Shown: positions 26,946 to 35,239, counted from the first letter of the stretch. The stretch: DNA of 37,745 bases from a bacterium (GCA_028278125.1 JANQEY010000303.1:1-37745); one strand, 5' to 3'. The notes: generated from the letters alone by a model not told the origin. Program-made: numbers and translations.

Positions 26946-27161
26946 ATGGAAGAAAGTATCTACAAGGTAATTGAACTGGTTGGTTCGAGCACGGTTTCCT
27001 GGGAAGACGCGGCGCGAAATGCGGTTGAGACTGCCGGAAAGAGTTTAAAGGATCTTCGCATCGGTGAAATCACAAAATTTGATATGAAAATCGAAAATGG
27101 CAAGGTTGTTGCCTATCGTGCCAAGGTCAGTTTATCGTTTAAATATGATACCGGTGAATGA
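26946..27161 (+). CDS. Dodecin-family protein lacking the flavin-stacking tryptophan
   Basis: The product has 71 residues and matches the dodecin fold length and order: beta strand YKVIELVGSS, helix WEDAARNAVETAGKSL, then two strands ending VSLSFKYDTGE. Dodecins form hollow 12-subunit shells that store flavins or CoA in the cytoplasm. In classical dodecins the segment L-D-W-F-E-V provides a Trp that stacks on the flavin, and a YQV segment provides a Gln contact. Here the same positions read LRIGEI (I39, G40) and YRA (R58). Flavin storage is therefore doubtful. ATG 26946 is chosen because AGGAGG lies 6 bases before it; the open frame runs to 26871 without a site. It stands alone between two terminators. 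Confidence 0.88.
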   Translation: MEESIYKVIELVGSSTVSWEDAARNAVETAGKSLKDLRIGEITKFDMKIENGKVVAYRAKVSLSFKYDTGE

Positions 27162-27232
27162 TATTCATCATGTAACACTTGTAATCCACAAGGATTTTCG
27201 GTAATTTTTATCAGTTGTAGCAACATTATTCA

Positions 27233-27263
27233 GGCGGCCGGATTTATCTGACCGCCTTATTTT
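27233..27263 (+). terminator. Rho-independent terminator after the dodecin gene
   Basis: GGCGGCCGGA / TCTGACCGCC (27233-27242 with 27247-27256) forms a 10-bp stem with one C-A mismatch and one G-U pair, loop TTTA, followed by TTATTTT. It lies about 70 bases after the dodecin stop and 24 bases before the esterase start. Confidence 0.8.
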
Positions 27264-27286
27264 GTCTCAAAACGGCGAGGTTGATC

Positions 27287-28579
27287 TTGAATATTATCAA
27301 GAATATGATCCTGTTTTTACTGTTGTTGATCCCGGTTTGTGGTTTCAGCAATGGAACAATCGTTAATGATGTGTTTTACAGCGATTTTGTTGGGTTGGAT
27401 CGCAATGTGAGGATCTACCTGCCCGAAGGATATGATCCTGAAGATACGGATACGGAATATCCCGTTATTTATTTCCTTCACGGCGGGGGAATGGATTATG
27501 ACGATTACGGAGATATAGCAACTGCGCTGGATACCCTTATTAATGTTGAAATTGATCCGGTTATCCTTGTTCGCCCAAGTGGTTATTACGGACCCTATTC
27601 GGGGATGAGCTGGTGGTCTGATTCAGATTTAAACGGGAACTTCGAAAGTTTTGTTGTTTATGAGCTTATCGACTACATGGAAACTTTGTACAATGTATCT
27701 ACAGATCGTTCCAAAAGATGCCTGATCGGACATTCCATGGGTGGATATGGCGCCATGATGATTGCCTTGAAGCATCCTGATATCTACAGGGGTATTGTAT
27801 CCCATTCGGGTGTCGTCAACAGTACTGTAACTGTCCAGGAATTTTATGTCCCCACTATGCTGACGGAAAATGGGGGAGAAGGGCCGTTTGATCCTGGCGC
27901 CGGTGGGTATACAGTTGTGATGTACAGCCTGGCCGCTGCGTTTACACCTAACCTCGATAATCCTCCCTATTTTCTTGATTTACCGGTAGATGATGATGGT
28001 AATTACCTGGATGAAGTGTTTGATCAGTGGATTCTGGAGGATCCGGCCTGGCTGGCAACACAACTGGATACCACCTATGAATTAGGCATTTATGTCGATG
28101 CCTGCATTGACGAAGGTGGATTTCCTTACATCAATGAATGTTTCACGGATACTTTGGATCTTTATAATATCCCTTACAAATCAGAACTTTTTCCCGGGGC
28201 GCATCACCATTATGATTTGCCACCACGTTATCCCGCAGCACTCAGTTATCTTGATTCAGTAATGAAAGTTGATGATATTAATAAAATTGAAGATCATCAA
28301 ACAAATCTTCCAGAAACTTTCAGAATAGAAAGAGTTTATCCTAATCCATTTAATTCACGTTTAAATATTACCATCGCACTTCCCGATTCGGAACAACTTA
28401 AGCTGGATATTTTCGATATACAGGGAAGAAAAGTAGCAACGATTGCCGAAGATCGTTATCAACCAGGTTATTCCGATTTCAGTTTTGACGCAGGGGATTT
28501 ACCGAGTGGAATATATTTTCTCCAGGCTCATGTGCCGGGAAAATTCAAGGAGATTCTGAAGGTAATTTTCTTAAAATAG
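27287..28579 (+). CDS. Secreted esterase (esterase D/feruloyl esterase-like) with T9SS sorting domain
   Basis: The product has about 430 residues. A signal peptide (IIKNMILFLLLLIPVCGFSN) leads into an alpha/beta hydrolase of the putative esterase family (PF00756-like, ~25-330): NVRIYLPEGYDPEDTDTEYP, YFLHGGGMDYDDY as the oxyanion region, nucleophile S150 in IGHSMGGYGA, and a His candidate in FPGAHHHYDLP (306-308). The catalytic Asp cannot be fixed by eye. The last ~84 residues are the sorting domain (YPNPFNS, IFDIQGRKV, PSGIYFLQ, final VIFLK). Start: GGCGAGG lies 6 bases before TTG 27287; TTG 27281 is too close, and ATG 27305 has no site but would still leave most of the signal peptide. Substrates in the family include feruloyl and acyl sugar esters. 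Confidence 0.85.
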   Translation: MNIIKNMILFLLLLIPVCGFSNGTIVNDVFYSDFVGLDRNVRIYLPEGYDPEDTDTEYPVIYFLHGGGMDYDDYGDIATALDTLINVEIDPVILVRPSGYYGPYSGMSWWSDSDLNGNFESFVVYELIDYMETLYNVSTDRSKRCLIGHSMGGYGAMMIALKHPDIYRGIVSHSGVVNSTVTVQEFYVPTMLTENGGEGPFDPGAGGYTVVMYSLAAAFTPNLDNPPYFLDLPVDDDGNYLDEVFDQWILEDPAWLATQLDTTYELGIYVDACIDEGGFPYINECFTDTLDLYNIPYKSELFPGAHHHYDLPPRYPAALSYLDSVMKVDDINKIEDHQTNLPETFRIERVYPNPFNSRLNITIALPDSEQLKLDIFDIQGRKVATIAEDRYQPGYSDFSFDAGDLPSGIYFLQAHVPGKFKEILKVIFLK

Positions 28580-28688
28580 GATAAAAATATAAGGTGAGAT
28601 ATTATTTACTCAACTTACTGAATAGACTCTATTTATTGATTCTTCATTGATAAATTACTGTAAACGATCAGATCTCAAAATCCACATT

Positions 28689-29591
28689 TTAGTTCAGGTG
28701 GAATATATCTTTAAAAACATACCCAGCAATTCGTGGATTTTCTTTGAGTCGTCGGATGGAATAAGGATACCAGTCTTTGCCGAATGGTACATAAACCCTC
28801 ATTTTATGACCATCCTTGACGATCCTGTGGCGGAGTTTTTCGGTAACACCAAGGAGCATCTGGAACTCATATTTGTCAGGTGACAGCCCTAGTTTTTTAA
28901 TAATCCTGTAAGCATCCCAGACCAGCATCTCATCATGAGTGGCAATACCTACATATAGTCCGGCTTTTAACGAATTTTCCAGCAAACTTATATAATTCTT
29001 TCTTACGACATCATAGTCTTTAAAAGCAATTTCAGCTGGTTCTACATAAATGCCTTTACAAAGACGAATATTTGCATTGGCGGGGATAAGTATGTCGTCA
29101 AGATCTTTCTGTGTCCTTCGTAGATATGACTGGATTACGATTCCTGTTTTCGGATAATCATTGACAACCTGTTTATAGAGGTCAAATGTCAGGGTGGTAA
29201 AAGGAGAATCCTCCATATCTATTCTAACAAAATTATCATACTCTCTCAGCTTGTTTACAATCCTGGTAAAATTCTCGTAGCAGATCTTCGGATCAATACC
29301 TAATCCGAATTGAGTTGGTTTAATAGAAATGTTAGCGTCAAGTTCATTATTTTTAATAGCCTCAATGACTTCCAGGTAATTGCGTACAGCTGAATCTGCC
29401 TCATCAGGACGGGATATTGATTCACCGAGCACGTCAATTGTTGCGCAAATACCCTGGCGGTTCAGATTTCTCACAGTCTGAACGGCGTCTGTCAAGCTTT
29501 CCCCTGCGATATAAGGATTGGCGAAATGACGGACGAGTGGTTTTGGAATAAAAGGGATAGTTGTAACTACCAGTGTATCAAGCAGGCTCAT
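28689..29591 (-). CDS. Proline dehydrogenase, stand-alone
   Basis: The product has 300 residues, the usual size of monofunctional bacterial proline dehydrogenases. They oxidise proline to pyrroline-5-carboxylate with FAD in a TIM barrel, passing electrons to quinones. Visible features: LVRHFANPYIAGESL at the start, TIDVLGESIS, SIKPTQFGLGID, FVRIDMEDS, IVIQSYLRRTQKDL, RLCKGIYVEPAEIAF, IATHDE, YEFQMLLGV, and the substrate-binding end VYVPFGKDWYPYSIRRLKEN with paired arginines. ATG 29591 has GGAG 8 bases before it. The partner P5C dehydrogenase is not in the window. It follows the glycosyltransferase operon by 142 bases but seems to have its own promoter. Confidence 0.93.
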   Translation of the reverse strand: MSLLDTLVVTTIPFIPKPLVRHFANPYIAGESLTDAVQTVRNLNRQGICATIDVLGESISRPDEADSAVRNYLEVIEAIKNNELDANISIKPTQFGLGIDPKICYENFTRIVNKLREYDNFVRIDMEDSPFTTLTFDLYKQVVNDYPKTGIVIQSYLRRTQKDLDDILIPANANIRLCKGIYVEPAEIAFKDYDVVRKNYISLLENSLKAGLYVGIATHDEMLVWDAYRIIKKLGLSPDKYEFQMLLGVTEKLRHRIVKDGHKMRVYVPFGKDWYPYSIRRLKENPRIAGYVFKDIFHLN

Positions 29592-29669
29592 TTAATACTC
29601 CACATGCCAGGATGATCTTCTATCGGTGGAACCGACTTGCTATGTTTAATATTTCACAAATTCAATTTG

Positions 29670-29697
29670 AATATAATGATGTGAAACTTATGTTCAA
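29670..29697 (-). promoter_or_regulatory. Predicted promoter of the proline dehydrogenase gene
   Basis: On the minus strand TTGAAC (29697-29692) and TATATT (29675-29670, 5 of 6 matches) are 16 bases apart, in the 142-base gap upstream of ATG 29591. The leader would be ~70 bases. Confidence 0.38.
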
Positions 29698-29733
29698 AGT
29701 GATTGAAATTTACCCTGAAGAGATACCGAGTGG

Positions 29734-30903
29734 CTACCTGGATTTCCTTGGATAACGTTCACCTTTCCAGATAACCGGCCATCGAACTATTGAAGCCAGT
29801 AATAACGCGTGATTCAAAATTATCTGGTATATTTCATGGAAAATTATATCTCTTAACCTCAAATGCAACCCGGTTAGTTTATTTACCCGATTTAAAACAG
29901 TAAGTGAACCTAATGCTACCAGCATCAGTCCCAGCAGTGCTTCAACCGGCCACCAGATAATCAACCACGGTAACATAACCCTGCAAGAAAACACTATTAC
30001 ATAAAGCACATAGCTTAACAGATGGAAAGTGGAGGTTGCCATTGCCCAGCGTCGTTTTTGCTGCCATAGTAATTTCAGGGTCGTCAATGGACGAGTTTGA
30101 ATACATGCTTCAGGTTCAAGGGTAAAGGCAAGGTGACCTTTTGTGGCTTTGATCATCCTTGTTAAAAGTTCGTAATCCTCGATCGTTGATTTTCCGATCG
30201 CCTGAAAACCACCGGCCGCATGATATGCGGACATACGGAACGCGAGGTTGTTGCCTGATACAAAAGTGGGATGGAAGAAGGTGGTCGCTTTTGAAAAACC
30301 CAGCCTGCGGTCTTTTCTATCCTGCAGGTATCCCGCTATACCTGATAAACCCCCGACTAGTCCCATAAAATATCGGTGATCGACATTCTGAATTTTACCA
30401 ACCCATCCTCCCGGGGGATCATCTTCCGGGCCAACGGATACCATTCCGCCAACGGCAATAACATGTTTGGAAAAACTACTCACCAGTGTTCTGATCCAGC
30501 TTTCAGGTACCACACAATCAGCGTCAGTCAGGAGAACATAATCAGTATCAACATGTTTCATGGCTTCGCTCAAGGCATGGAGTTTTCCACGAACTTCTTT
30601 GTCCGGTTCGTCAATATGTAAAACAATGGTTTCCATGGGACTGGATTCTGCGAACATATCCATAATCTCGCCAGTCCTGTCCGTAGAAAGGTGATCAACC
30701 AGGATAAGTTTATAACGGTCGTCCGGGTACGATTGGGTAGCAAGGGAGATAAGACAATCGAAAATGGTCTCTTCCTCATCGCGGGCACATACGATAACAG
30801 TTACTCGAGGCGCGGCGTTGCGGATCGGCCAGGAACGGTAAGTTCCGAATGATATTATTATCATCACTAAACCGCAAATCGCGCCGATAAGAAGGGGAAT
30901 CAT
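29734..30903 (-). CDS. GT2 glycosyltransferase with C-terminal membrane helices (third of three)
   Basis: The product has 389 residues: one N-terminal membrane helix, a GT-A domain (~32-260) and about three C-terminal helices. Motifs include VTVIVCARDEEETI, TDADC (D127-D129, metal and nucleotide-sugar binding), FVSGNNLAFR, ST-I-E-D-Y-ELL as the acceptor-side acidic motif, and QQKRRWA. Such enzymes are processive or single-step sugar transferases at the inner membrane. One oddity is VDHLSTD, where most GT2 enzymes read VDDxSxD; a His replaces the second Asp (H71). It ends WKGERYPRKSR, a tail resembling those of the other two GT2 proteins here. It is the last gene of the envelope cluster, 29 bases after the deacetylase gene. 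No clear ribosome site is seen, so translational coupling is possible. Confidence 0.85.
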   Translation of the reverse strand: MIPLLIGAICGLVMIIISFGTYRSWPIRNAAPRVTVIVCARDEEETIFDCLISLATQSYPDDRYKLILVDHLSTDRTGEIMDMFAESSPMETIVLHIDEPDKEVRGKLHALSEAMKHVDTDYVLLTDADCVVPESWIRTLVSSFSKHVIAVGGMVSVGPEDDPPGGWVGKIQNVDHRYFMGLVGGLSGIAGYLQDRKDRRLGFSKATTFFHPTFVSGNNLAFRMSAYHAAGGFQAIGKSTIEDYELLTRMIKATKGHLAFTLEPEACIQTRPLTTLKLLWQQKRRWAMATSTFHLLSYVLYVIVFSCRVMLPWLIIWWPVEALLGLMLVALGSLTVLNRVNKLTGLHLRLRDIIFHEIYQIILNHALLLASIVRWPVIWKGERYPRKSR

Positions 30904-30932
30904 TAGTATCTATATATTATTTAATGTGTTGA

Positions 30933-31610
30933 TCAGGTGCACAGTCTCGATGTATATAAATTCTTCAGAGAGTTGAATGTTTTTCCACTCTCAATCCACC
31001 TGGGAATAAAAGTATCGAGAATTTCCGGAAGCAGATGTCCATTCCGGCCACCATCATGTAAAGCAACAATATCTCCTGATTGAACCCTTGTTTCAAGGTC
31101 GTTCAAGAGGATATCTCTCGATTTTCCCGGAAGCCAGTCTCCGATTACCAATCGGAATTGAACAATCACACCGTTTAAATATTGTGCGATCCTGAAAACT
31201 GTTGGATCAATACGCCCGAAAGGTGCCCTCAGGAAAAATGGATCTTTTGTAAACTGACCGGTAGCGCCGGGAAACAGTTCTTCCGGATTCATCTCGTTCA
31301 TCTTGAACGATTTGGAGCGAAGCCACCAGGTTGCGTGAGTTCTGCCGTGGTATCCCACCTGGAAACCATTTTCAACCATTGAAGAGATCAGACTCTCATT
31401 TCCTGGTATCTTCTTTCCTTTGAGGAAAAACGCGGCTGGAATGTTATAATGTTTTAAAACCTCCACAACAGCCGGAGTATTTATTGGATCAGGACCGTCA
31501 TCGAAAGTCAGGTAAAGAGGGGCGTTGTTAATGTCTGAATCACCCCACATAGCACCGGGGAACAGGTATTCAAAAAGTTTCGGTGTTCTGAATGCCCCGT
31601 AACTCTTCAT
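30933..31610 (-). CDS. NodB-type polysaccharide deacetylase, no signal peptide
   Basis: The product has 225 residues and is a carbohydrate esterase family 4 (NodB) domain, which removes acetyl from N-acetyl sugars with a metal centre. Motifs: LTFDDGPDP (D37 base, D38 metal), H-GRT-H (H88 and H92, metal), RAPFGR, and VALHDGGRNG with the catalytic His. No signal peptide or membrane helix is seen, so it would act in the cytoplasm or on the inner face, unlike most peptidoglycan or biofilm deacetylases. This suggests a lipid-linked or precursor sugar as substrate (inference). Its start overlaps the previous gene's stop by 4 bases, which indicates translational coupling with the GT2 gene upstream. 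Confidence 0.92.
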   Translation of the reverse strand: MKSYGAFRTPKLFEYLFPGAMWGDSDINNAPLYLTFDDGPDPINTPAVVEVLKHYNIPAAFFLKGKKIPGNESLISSMVENGFQVGYHGRTHATWWLRSKSFKMNEMNPEELFPGATGQFTKDPFFLRAPFGRIDPTVFRIAQYLNGVIVQFRLVIGDWLPGKSRDILLNDLETRVQSGDIVALHDGGRNGHLLPEILDTFIPRWIESGKTFNSLKNLYTSRLCT

Positions 31611-32797
31611 GACTTGTCAGCCTGGTTATTCTCAATAACGGTAGTTCCGCCACGGTATCTCTGCCCTTTCCAGGTAAATGAGAAAAACTGCCCTCTAATT
31701 CCTGCATAGAGGATTGCGGGGGAATGAAGTACTTGAGTAAGGAGAAATTTTAGAACTGACAACTGCTCGCCAAATCTTATTGTTCCCATATTCATAATCA
31801 GGGTTTCAGCCAGCAGTTTGGACATGATCAGGAAGATCGAAATACTTTTGCTGGTTTTTTTCATTAATGCCAGTGGGATCGATAGAACTATCGCTGCGAA
31901 ATAGGAAAATGTTCCCACTACCAGGAAGCGTAAAAACGGTGGGTAATAAAATCCCTTTGAACTCCATCTGGCTCGTTGATTAACCCATTCATCCAATGTG
32001 TCCACAGGTTGACTGTAGACATACCCTTCAGGCCTGTCGATAAATACAACTTTACCACCGTGTTCTGCTATATCCTGCAATAGGAATACATCGTCACCTG
32101 ATGTAACCTTCATGTTACTGCTATACCCGCCAACACGATCATATACGCTTTTCCTTGCGGCAAGGTTACTGCCGTGCGCATTAAATACATGACCTGCACC
32201 AATCGCCCCGGCAGCAGCAACAGAATAGGAGAGATGTTCCAGGCTTTCAAAATCAGACCACCAGGGTTTACCTGAATTCTTTGGACGAACAAATCTGCTG
32301 ACACCGGTCGCGCCGTGTACTTCAGGATCTACAAAAGGTGATACAAGTGCACGAAGCCACCTGTGATCCATCCAGCAATCTGCATCAGTAGTGACAATAA
32401 CCTCTCCATGTGCCTGTAATATTCCTTGAGACAAAGCATATTTCTTTGGCGCACGTCCCTGGGGTGTTTCACCTTCACGAATCCTGACAACTTTAAAAGA
32501 AACACCACTGTACTTTCTTTTCTTGACAAGATCAGCCGTGTTATCAAGACTTCTATCATCAACGACAATTACATCAAATTTATCTTTCGGGTAATCCTGT
32601 TTTTCAAGGCTGTCCAGGAGCCTGCCTATACGAGTTTCTTCATCACGCGCGGCAACTACAACTGAGACGGTCGGGAGTTTGTTGTCATCTCCGAAAATGG
32701 GGGAACGAGGCATCTTTTTCAAACCGGCGTAAATGATAACCAGGAATGCCAGGTAGATTAATCCTGTACACCAGGCGAACAAGTAGAAGAGAATCAC
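31607..32797 (-). CDS. GT2 glycosyltransferase with C-terminal membrane helices (second of three)
   Basis: The product has 396 residues: an N-terminal helix, a GT-A domain and C-terminal helices. Motifs: VSVVVAARDEETRI, VVDDRSLDNT, TTDADC (D138-D140), FNAHGSNLAARK, TSGDDVFLL and NQRARWSSKG. All expected GT2 catalytic landmarks are present, including the Asp of GDD that acts as base in processive family members. The last residues follow the pattern W-K-G-x-x-Y (TWKGQRYRGG). It overlaps both neighbours by 4 bases (ATGA-type junctions), so three genes here are translationally coupled. With the deacetylase it probably makes and trims an amino-sugar glycolipid or polymer (inference). Confidence 0.9.
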   Translation of the reverse strand: MILFYLFAWCTGLIYLAFLVIIYAGLKKMPRSPIFGDDNKLPTVSVVVAARDEETRIGRLLDSLEKQDYPKDKFDVIVVDDRSLDNTADLVKKRKYSGVSFKVVRIREGETPQGRAPKKYALSQGILQAHGEVIVTTDADCWMDHRWLRALVSPFVDPEVHGATGVSRFVRPKNSGKPWWSDFESLEHLSYSVAAAGAIGAGHVFNAHGSNLAARKSVYDRVGGYSSNMKVTSGDDVFLLQDIAEHGGKVVFIDRPEGYVYSQPVDTLDEWVNQRARWSSKGFYYPPFLRFLVVGTFSYFAAIVLSIPLALMKKTSKSISIFLIMSKLLAETLIMNMGTIRFGEQLSVLKFLLTQVLHSPAILYAGIRGQFFSFTWKGQRYRGGTTVIENNQADKS

Positions 32798-33828
32798 GCG
32801 GCTTCACTCCTGTCGCTTGAAGTACTCTTTATCGAAGATTTGGTGCGAGCTTTGAGTATAATAAGGAGTCCAATAATAGCAGGTATTAATACGTTAATCG
32901 CAAATATCAACATCGAACAATTGAAGGCAATTGCATCCGGGATTCCATAACGTTCATAGAGTGATACAGTCGCCCATTCACCGACTCCCAGTGAACCTAA
33001 CGAAACCGGTAACGCTGATTTTATAAATAGCACCACACCATAAGTGTGAGCCGCTACAGGCCAGGAAACCGGCTGGAATGCCCGTGTGACAAAGAAAAAT
33101 TGTGTGTAAATGAGGAGAATTTGACTAATTGTAATAGCTAACGCGCGTGATGTCTGTTTTATGGTTAATCGTTCAAATGCCGTGATTACTTCAAGTGCTT
33201 TTGGTTTGCGTGGGAATGCCAGCTGAATTCCAAGCAGCAGGCTCTTCAGCGGCCGTGGATCATATGCAAGCCAGATATACAGTAACGGTAGTATCCCGGC
33301 AAAGATGAGAATGCCTGTTCTCAGAGATGCGGGTAATGCCTCTTTAAAGCCGGGAAATAAAAACAGGAGGATAGGACCTGATAGTGATACTGCACCGAAT
33401 GTGTACATCTTATCCAGGATATGCAGGCCGGCGAGCCTGAATTTGGATGGAACGCGTAACAAAAATATTCTCCCGATCTCACCAACACGTCCAGGGGTGA
33501 TCAATCCCATTGAAAAACCGCCAAGCAGGCTTGACAGACAACGGTAGAGCGGGATGTTTTTAACCTCTGTTGAGACAAACAATTGCCAGCGTAATCCCTG
33601 GAGAAGAATATTAAAAGGCATTAAACATAGGGCGATTAACAGGTAATAAACGTTTGCCTGCGAAAGTGTATCCTGAATGTCGGCAGGTTTTATTGTCTGG
33701 ACCAGGAAAATCAGCAATCCGGCAGCAACAACCAGCTTGATTATCCACCCCAGCCAGGGATTAATACCTGTCAGCTGAATTGCCTGGGGAATAAAAGAAA
33801 ATCTCTTGTTTGTCTCGTTGTTATTCAA
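32794..33828 (-). CDS. LPG-synthase-type (flippase-like domain) integral membrane protein
   Basis: The product has 344 residues with about eight transmembrane helices, matching the lysylphosphatidylglycerol synthase transmembrane domain family (PF03706-like, also called UPF0104). Characteristic segments are LQGLRWQLF, FSMGLITPGRVGEIGRIFLL (the T-P-G-R-x-G-E box), and ALPVSLGSLGVGEWA near the end. The soluble aminoacyl-transfer domain of MprF is absent, so it is not a full MprF. Stand-alone members are often found with glycosyltransferases and are proposed lipid flippases, without firm proof. It sits between two GT2 genes, 32 bases after the first and overlapping the second by 4. A role in moving the glycolipid made by this operon is a fair inference. 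Confidence 0.88.
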   Translation of the reverse strand: MNNNETNKRFSFIPQAIQLTGINPWLGWIIKLVVAAGLLIFLVQTIKPADIQDTLSQANVYYLLIALCLMPFNILLQGLRWQLFVSTEVKNIPLYRCLSSLLGGFSMGLITPGRVGEIGRIFLLRVPSKFRLAGLHILDKMYTFGAVSLSGPILLFLFPGFKEALPASLRTGILIFAGILPLLYIWLAYDPRPLKSLLLGIQLAFPRKPKALEVITAFERLTIKQTSRALAITISQILLIYTQFFFVTRAFQPVSWPVAAHTYGVVLFIKSALPVSLGSLGVGEWATVSLYERYGIPDAIAFNCSMLIFAINVLIPAIIGLLIILKARTKSSIKSTSSDRSEAA

Positions 33829-33860
33829 TTAAAAAGTATTTCTCCGCAGGAATAATCGTA

Positions 33861-34982
33861 CTATGCCCGTCCTCTTTGGAAAGTTCTCCCTTTCCAGGAG
33901 ACTGATCCGAGCAGTGCTTTTGGCCAGATTGCCCAGAGGGCGAAAGGAGCTGCACTCATGGCAGCAAAAGCCTTCGCAGCTCGTGGTGTATCACCAAGTA
34001 CACGATAAGCCGTGAGTGACATCAGGAGATCACATGCCCATTTTACCCGCCAGGCCGTATACACCTCTTTCCTCATCAATTTTCGAAATATTGATATCAC
34101 GGTTAACAGCGCGAGCCCCATAAATAAAAGGTTCCCGATGAATCCGATAACCACCCATCCAGGGGCATATTTTGGGCCCACGGACATATGACGCGATTTT
34201 GTGCCATAAACCGAATTCCATCGCTGAACTTCAGAGGGGACACTCGCTGCCGGATCAAACGCAAATCGTACTTTCCAGTTGGTCTTCGCAGCGACATGCT
34301 GAAGGAACAGGTCATCATCTCCTGAAGCCATCTTCCCGCCGAATCCGTAACCACCCAGATCCAGGTACATTTTACGCCTGAAGGCAAAATTTCTACCCAT
34401 GGCATTGAATGGAAAACCAAGCCCGATTCCCGCTGCGGCAAGGGCTGAAGCTGACCAGGACTCACCCTCCATCAGCCATTCAACAGGATTTCTACCCCCC
34501 TGGAGTGGGGCATATCCAACTATCACACCAACATCGTTCTCCATAAAATATGATAGGGAAGCCAGCCAATCCGGCGATGGTAAACAATCTGCGTCGGTTG
34601 TAACTATCCATTCCACGTCGGTCATCCTGATGGCAGTGTCCAGTGCCCGTTTTTTCGGACTAGCGATGGGGATGGAGTTGTCAGTTTTAATTATGTGAAA
34701 CCGTTTATCGTTTCCGGAGGTACTATTTGCAATGGAATAGGTATCATCTTCTGAATCGTCGTCAACGATCCAGAATGAAACCCTGGAATTCATATAATTT
34801 TGTTCTTTCAACGATTTTATCAAACTGGGAATATTGTGTGATTCATTTCTTGCAGCCACAACTACTGCAATCAGCGGTAGATCATTATGTTTTTTCCAGG
34901 ATCCGATACGTCGAATCCTTGAAATCCCTGTCATCATGAAGGTTGATAGTATACAATATAAAGAGATGAACCATTTTAACAC
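33861..34982 (-). CDS. GT2 glycosyltransferase with C-terminal membrane helices (first of three)
   Basis: The product has 373 residues: a short N-terminal hydrophobic segment, a GT-A domain and two to three C-terminal helices. Motifs: AVVVAARNESHNI, WIVDDDSEDD, TTDADC (D130-D132), FNAMGRNFAFRR and ASGDDDLFLQ. Where other members have Q/R-x-x-R-W, this one has YGTKSRHMS. The C-terminus is SWKGRTFQRG, resembling the other two GT2 proteins in the operon. The start is GTG 34982, with GGGGG 9 bases upstream and an extended -10 promoter just before it. It is the first gene of the five-gene envelope cluster that runs to 29734. Confidence 0.87.
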   Translation of the reverse strand: MLKWFISLYCILSTFMMTGISRIRRIGSWKKHNDLPLIAVVVAARNESHNIPSLIKSLKEQNYMNSRVSFWIVDDDSEDDTYSIANSTSGNDKRFHIIKTDNSIPIASPKKRALDTAIRMTDVEWIVTTDADCLPSPDWLASLSYFMENDVGVIVGYAPLQGGRNPVEWLMEGESWSASALAAAGIGLGFPFNAMGRNFAFRRKMYLDLGGYGFGGKMASGDDDLFLQHVAAKTNWKVRFAFDPAASVPSEVQRWNSVYGTKSRHMSVGPKYAPGWVVIGFIGNLLFMGLALLTVISIFRKLMRKEVYTAWRVKWACDLLMSLTAYRVLGDTPRAAKAFAAMSAAPFALWAIWPKALLGSVSWKGRTFQRGRA

Positions 34983-35009
34983 GGCAATATACCCCCGAAT
35001 TGGTAACGG

Positions 35010-35036
35010 ATTATATCAGGGTAATCTAAGTGTAAA
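35010..35036 (-). promoter_or_regulatory. Predicted extended -10 promoter of the glycosyltransferase operon
   Basis: On the minus strand TGA directly precedes a perfect TATAAT (35015-35010), the extended -10 form. TTTACA (35036-35031) lies 15 bases further up. Predicted start is near 35003, about 20 bases before GTG 34982. Confidence 0.48.
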
Positions 35037-35170
35037 TCGGTCAAACGGCAATTAAAGATTATCTGAGAGCATAAGGGTGATCTTATAAAAATCTTTAATC
35101 TATCGCTTTTATGAAATTCAGAGTGGCGAAAATTAAGCTCTATCGATAATAAAAATCTTTCAATGGTCTT

Positions 35171-35199
35171 TTGTATAACAGTAATTATTAATGTAAAAT
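35171..35199 (+). promoter_or_regulatory. Predicted promoter of the ABC exporter genes
   Basis: TTGTAT (35171-35176) and TAAAAT (35194-35199, 5 of 6 matches) are 17 bases apart, about 40 bases before the TTG start at 35240. It diverges from the glycosyltransferase promoter across a 257-base gap that holds no gene. Confidence 0.45.
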
Positions 35200-35239
35200 C
35201 AATTCACGCGTTTGAAATGGAATTAAGAGAATAAAATAA

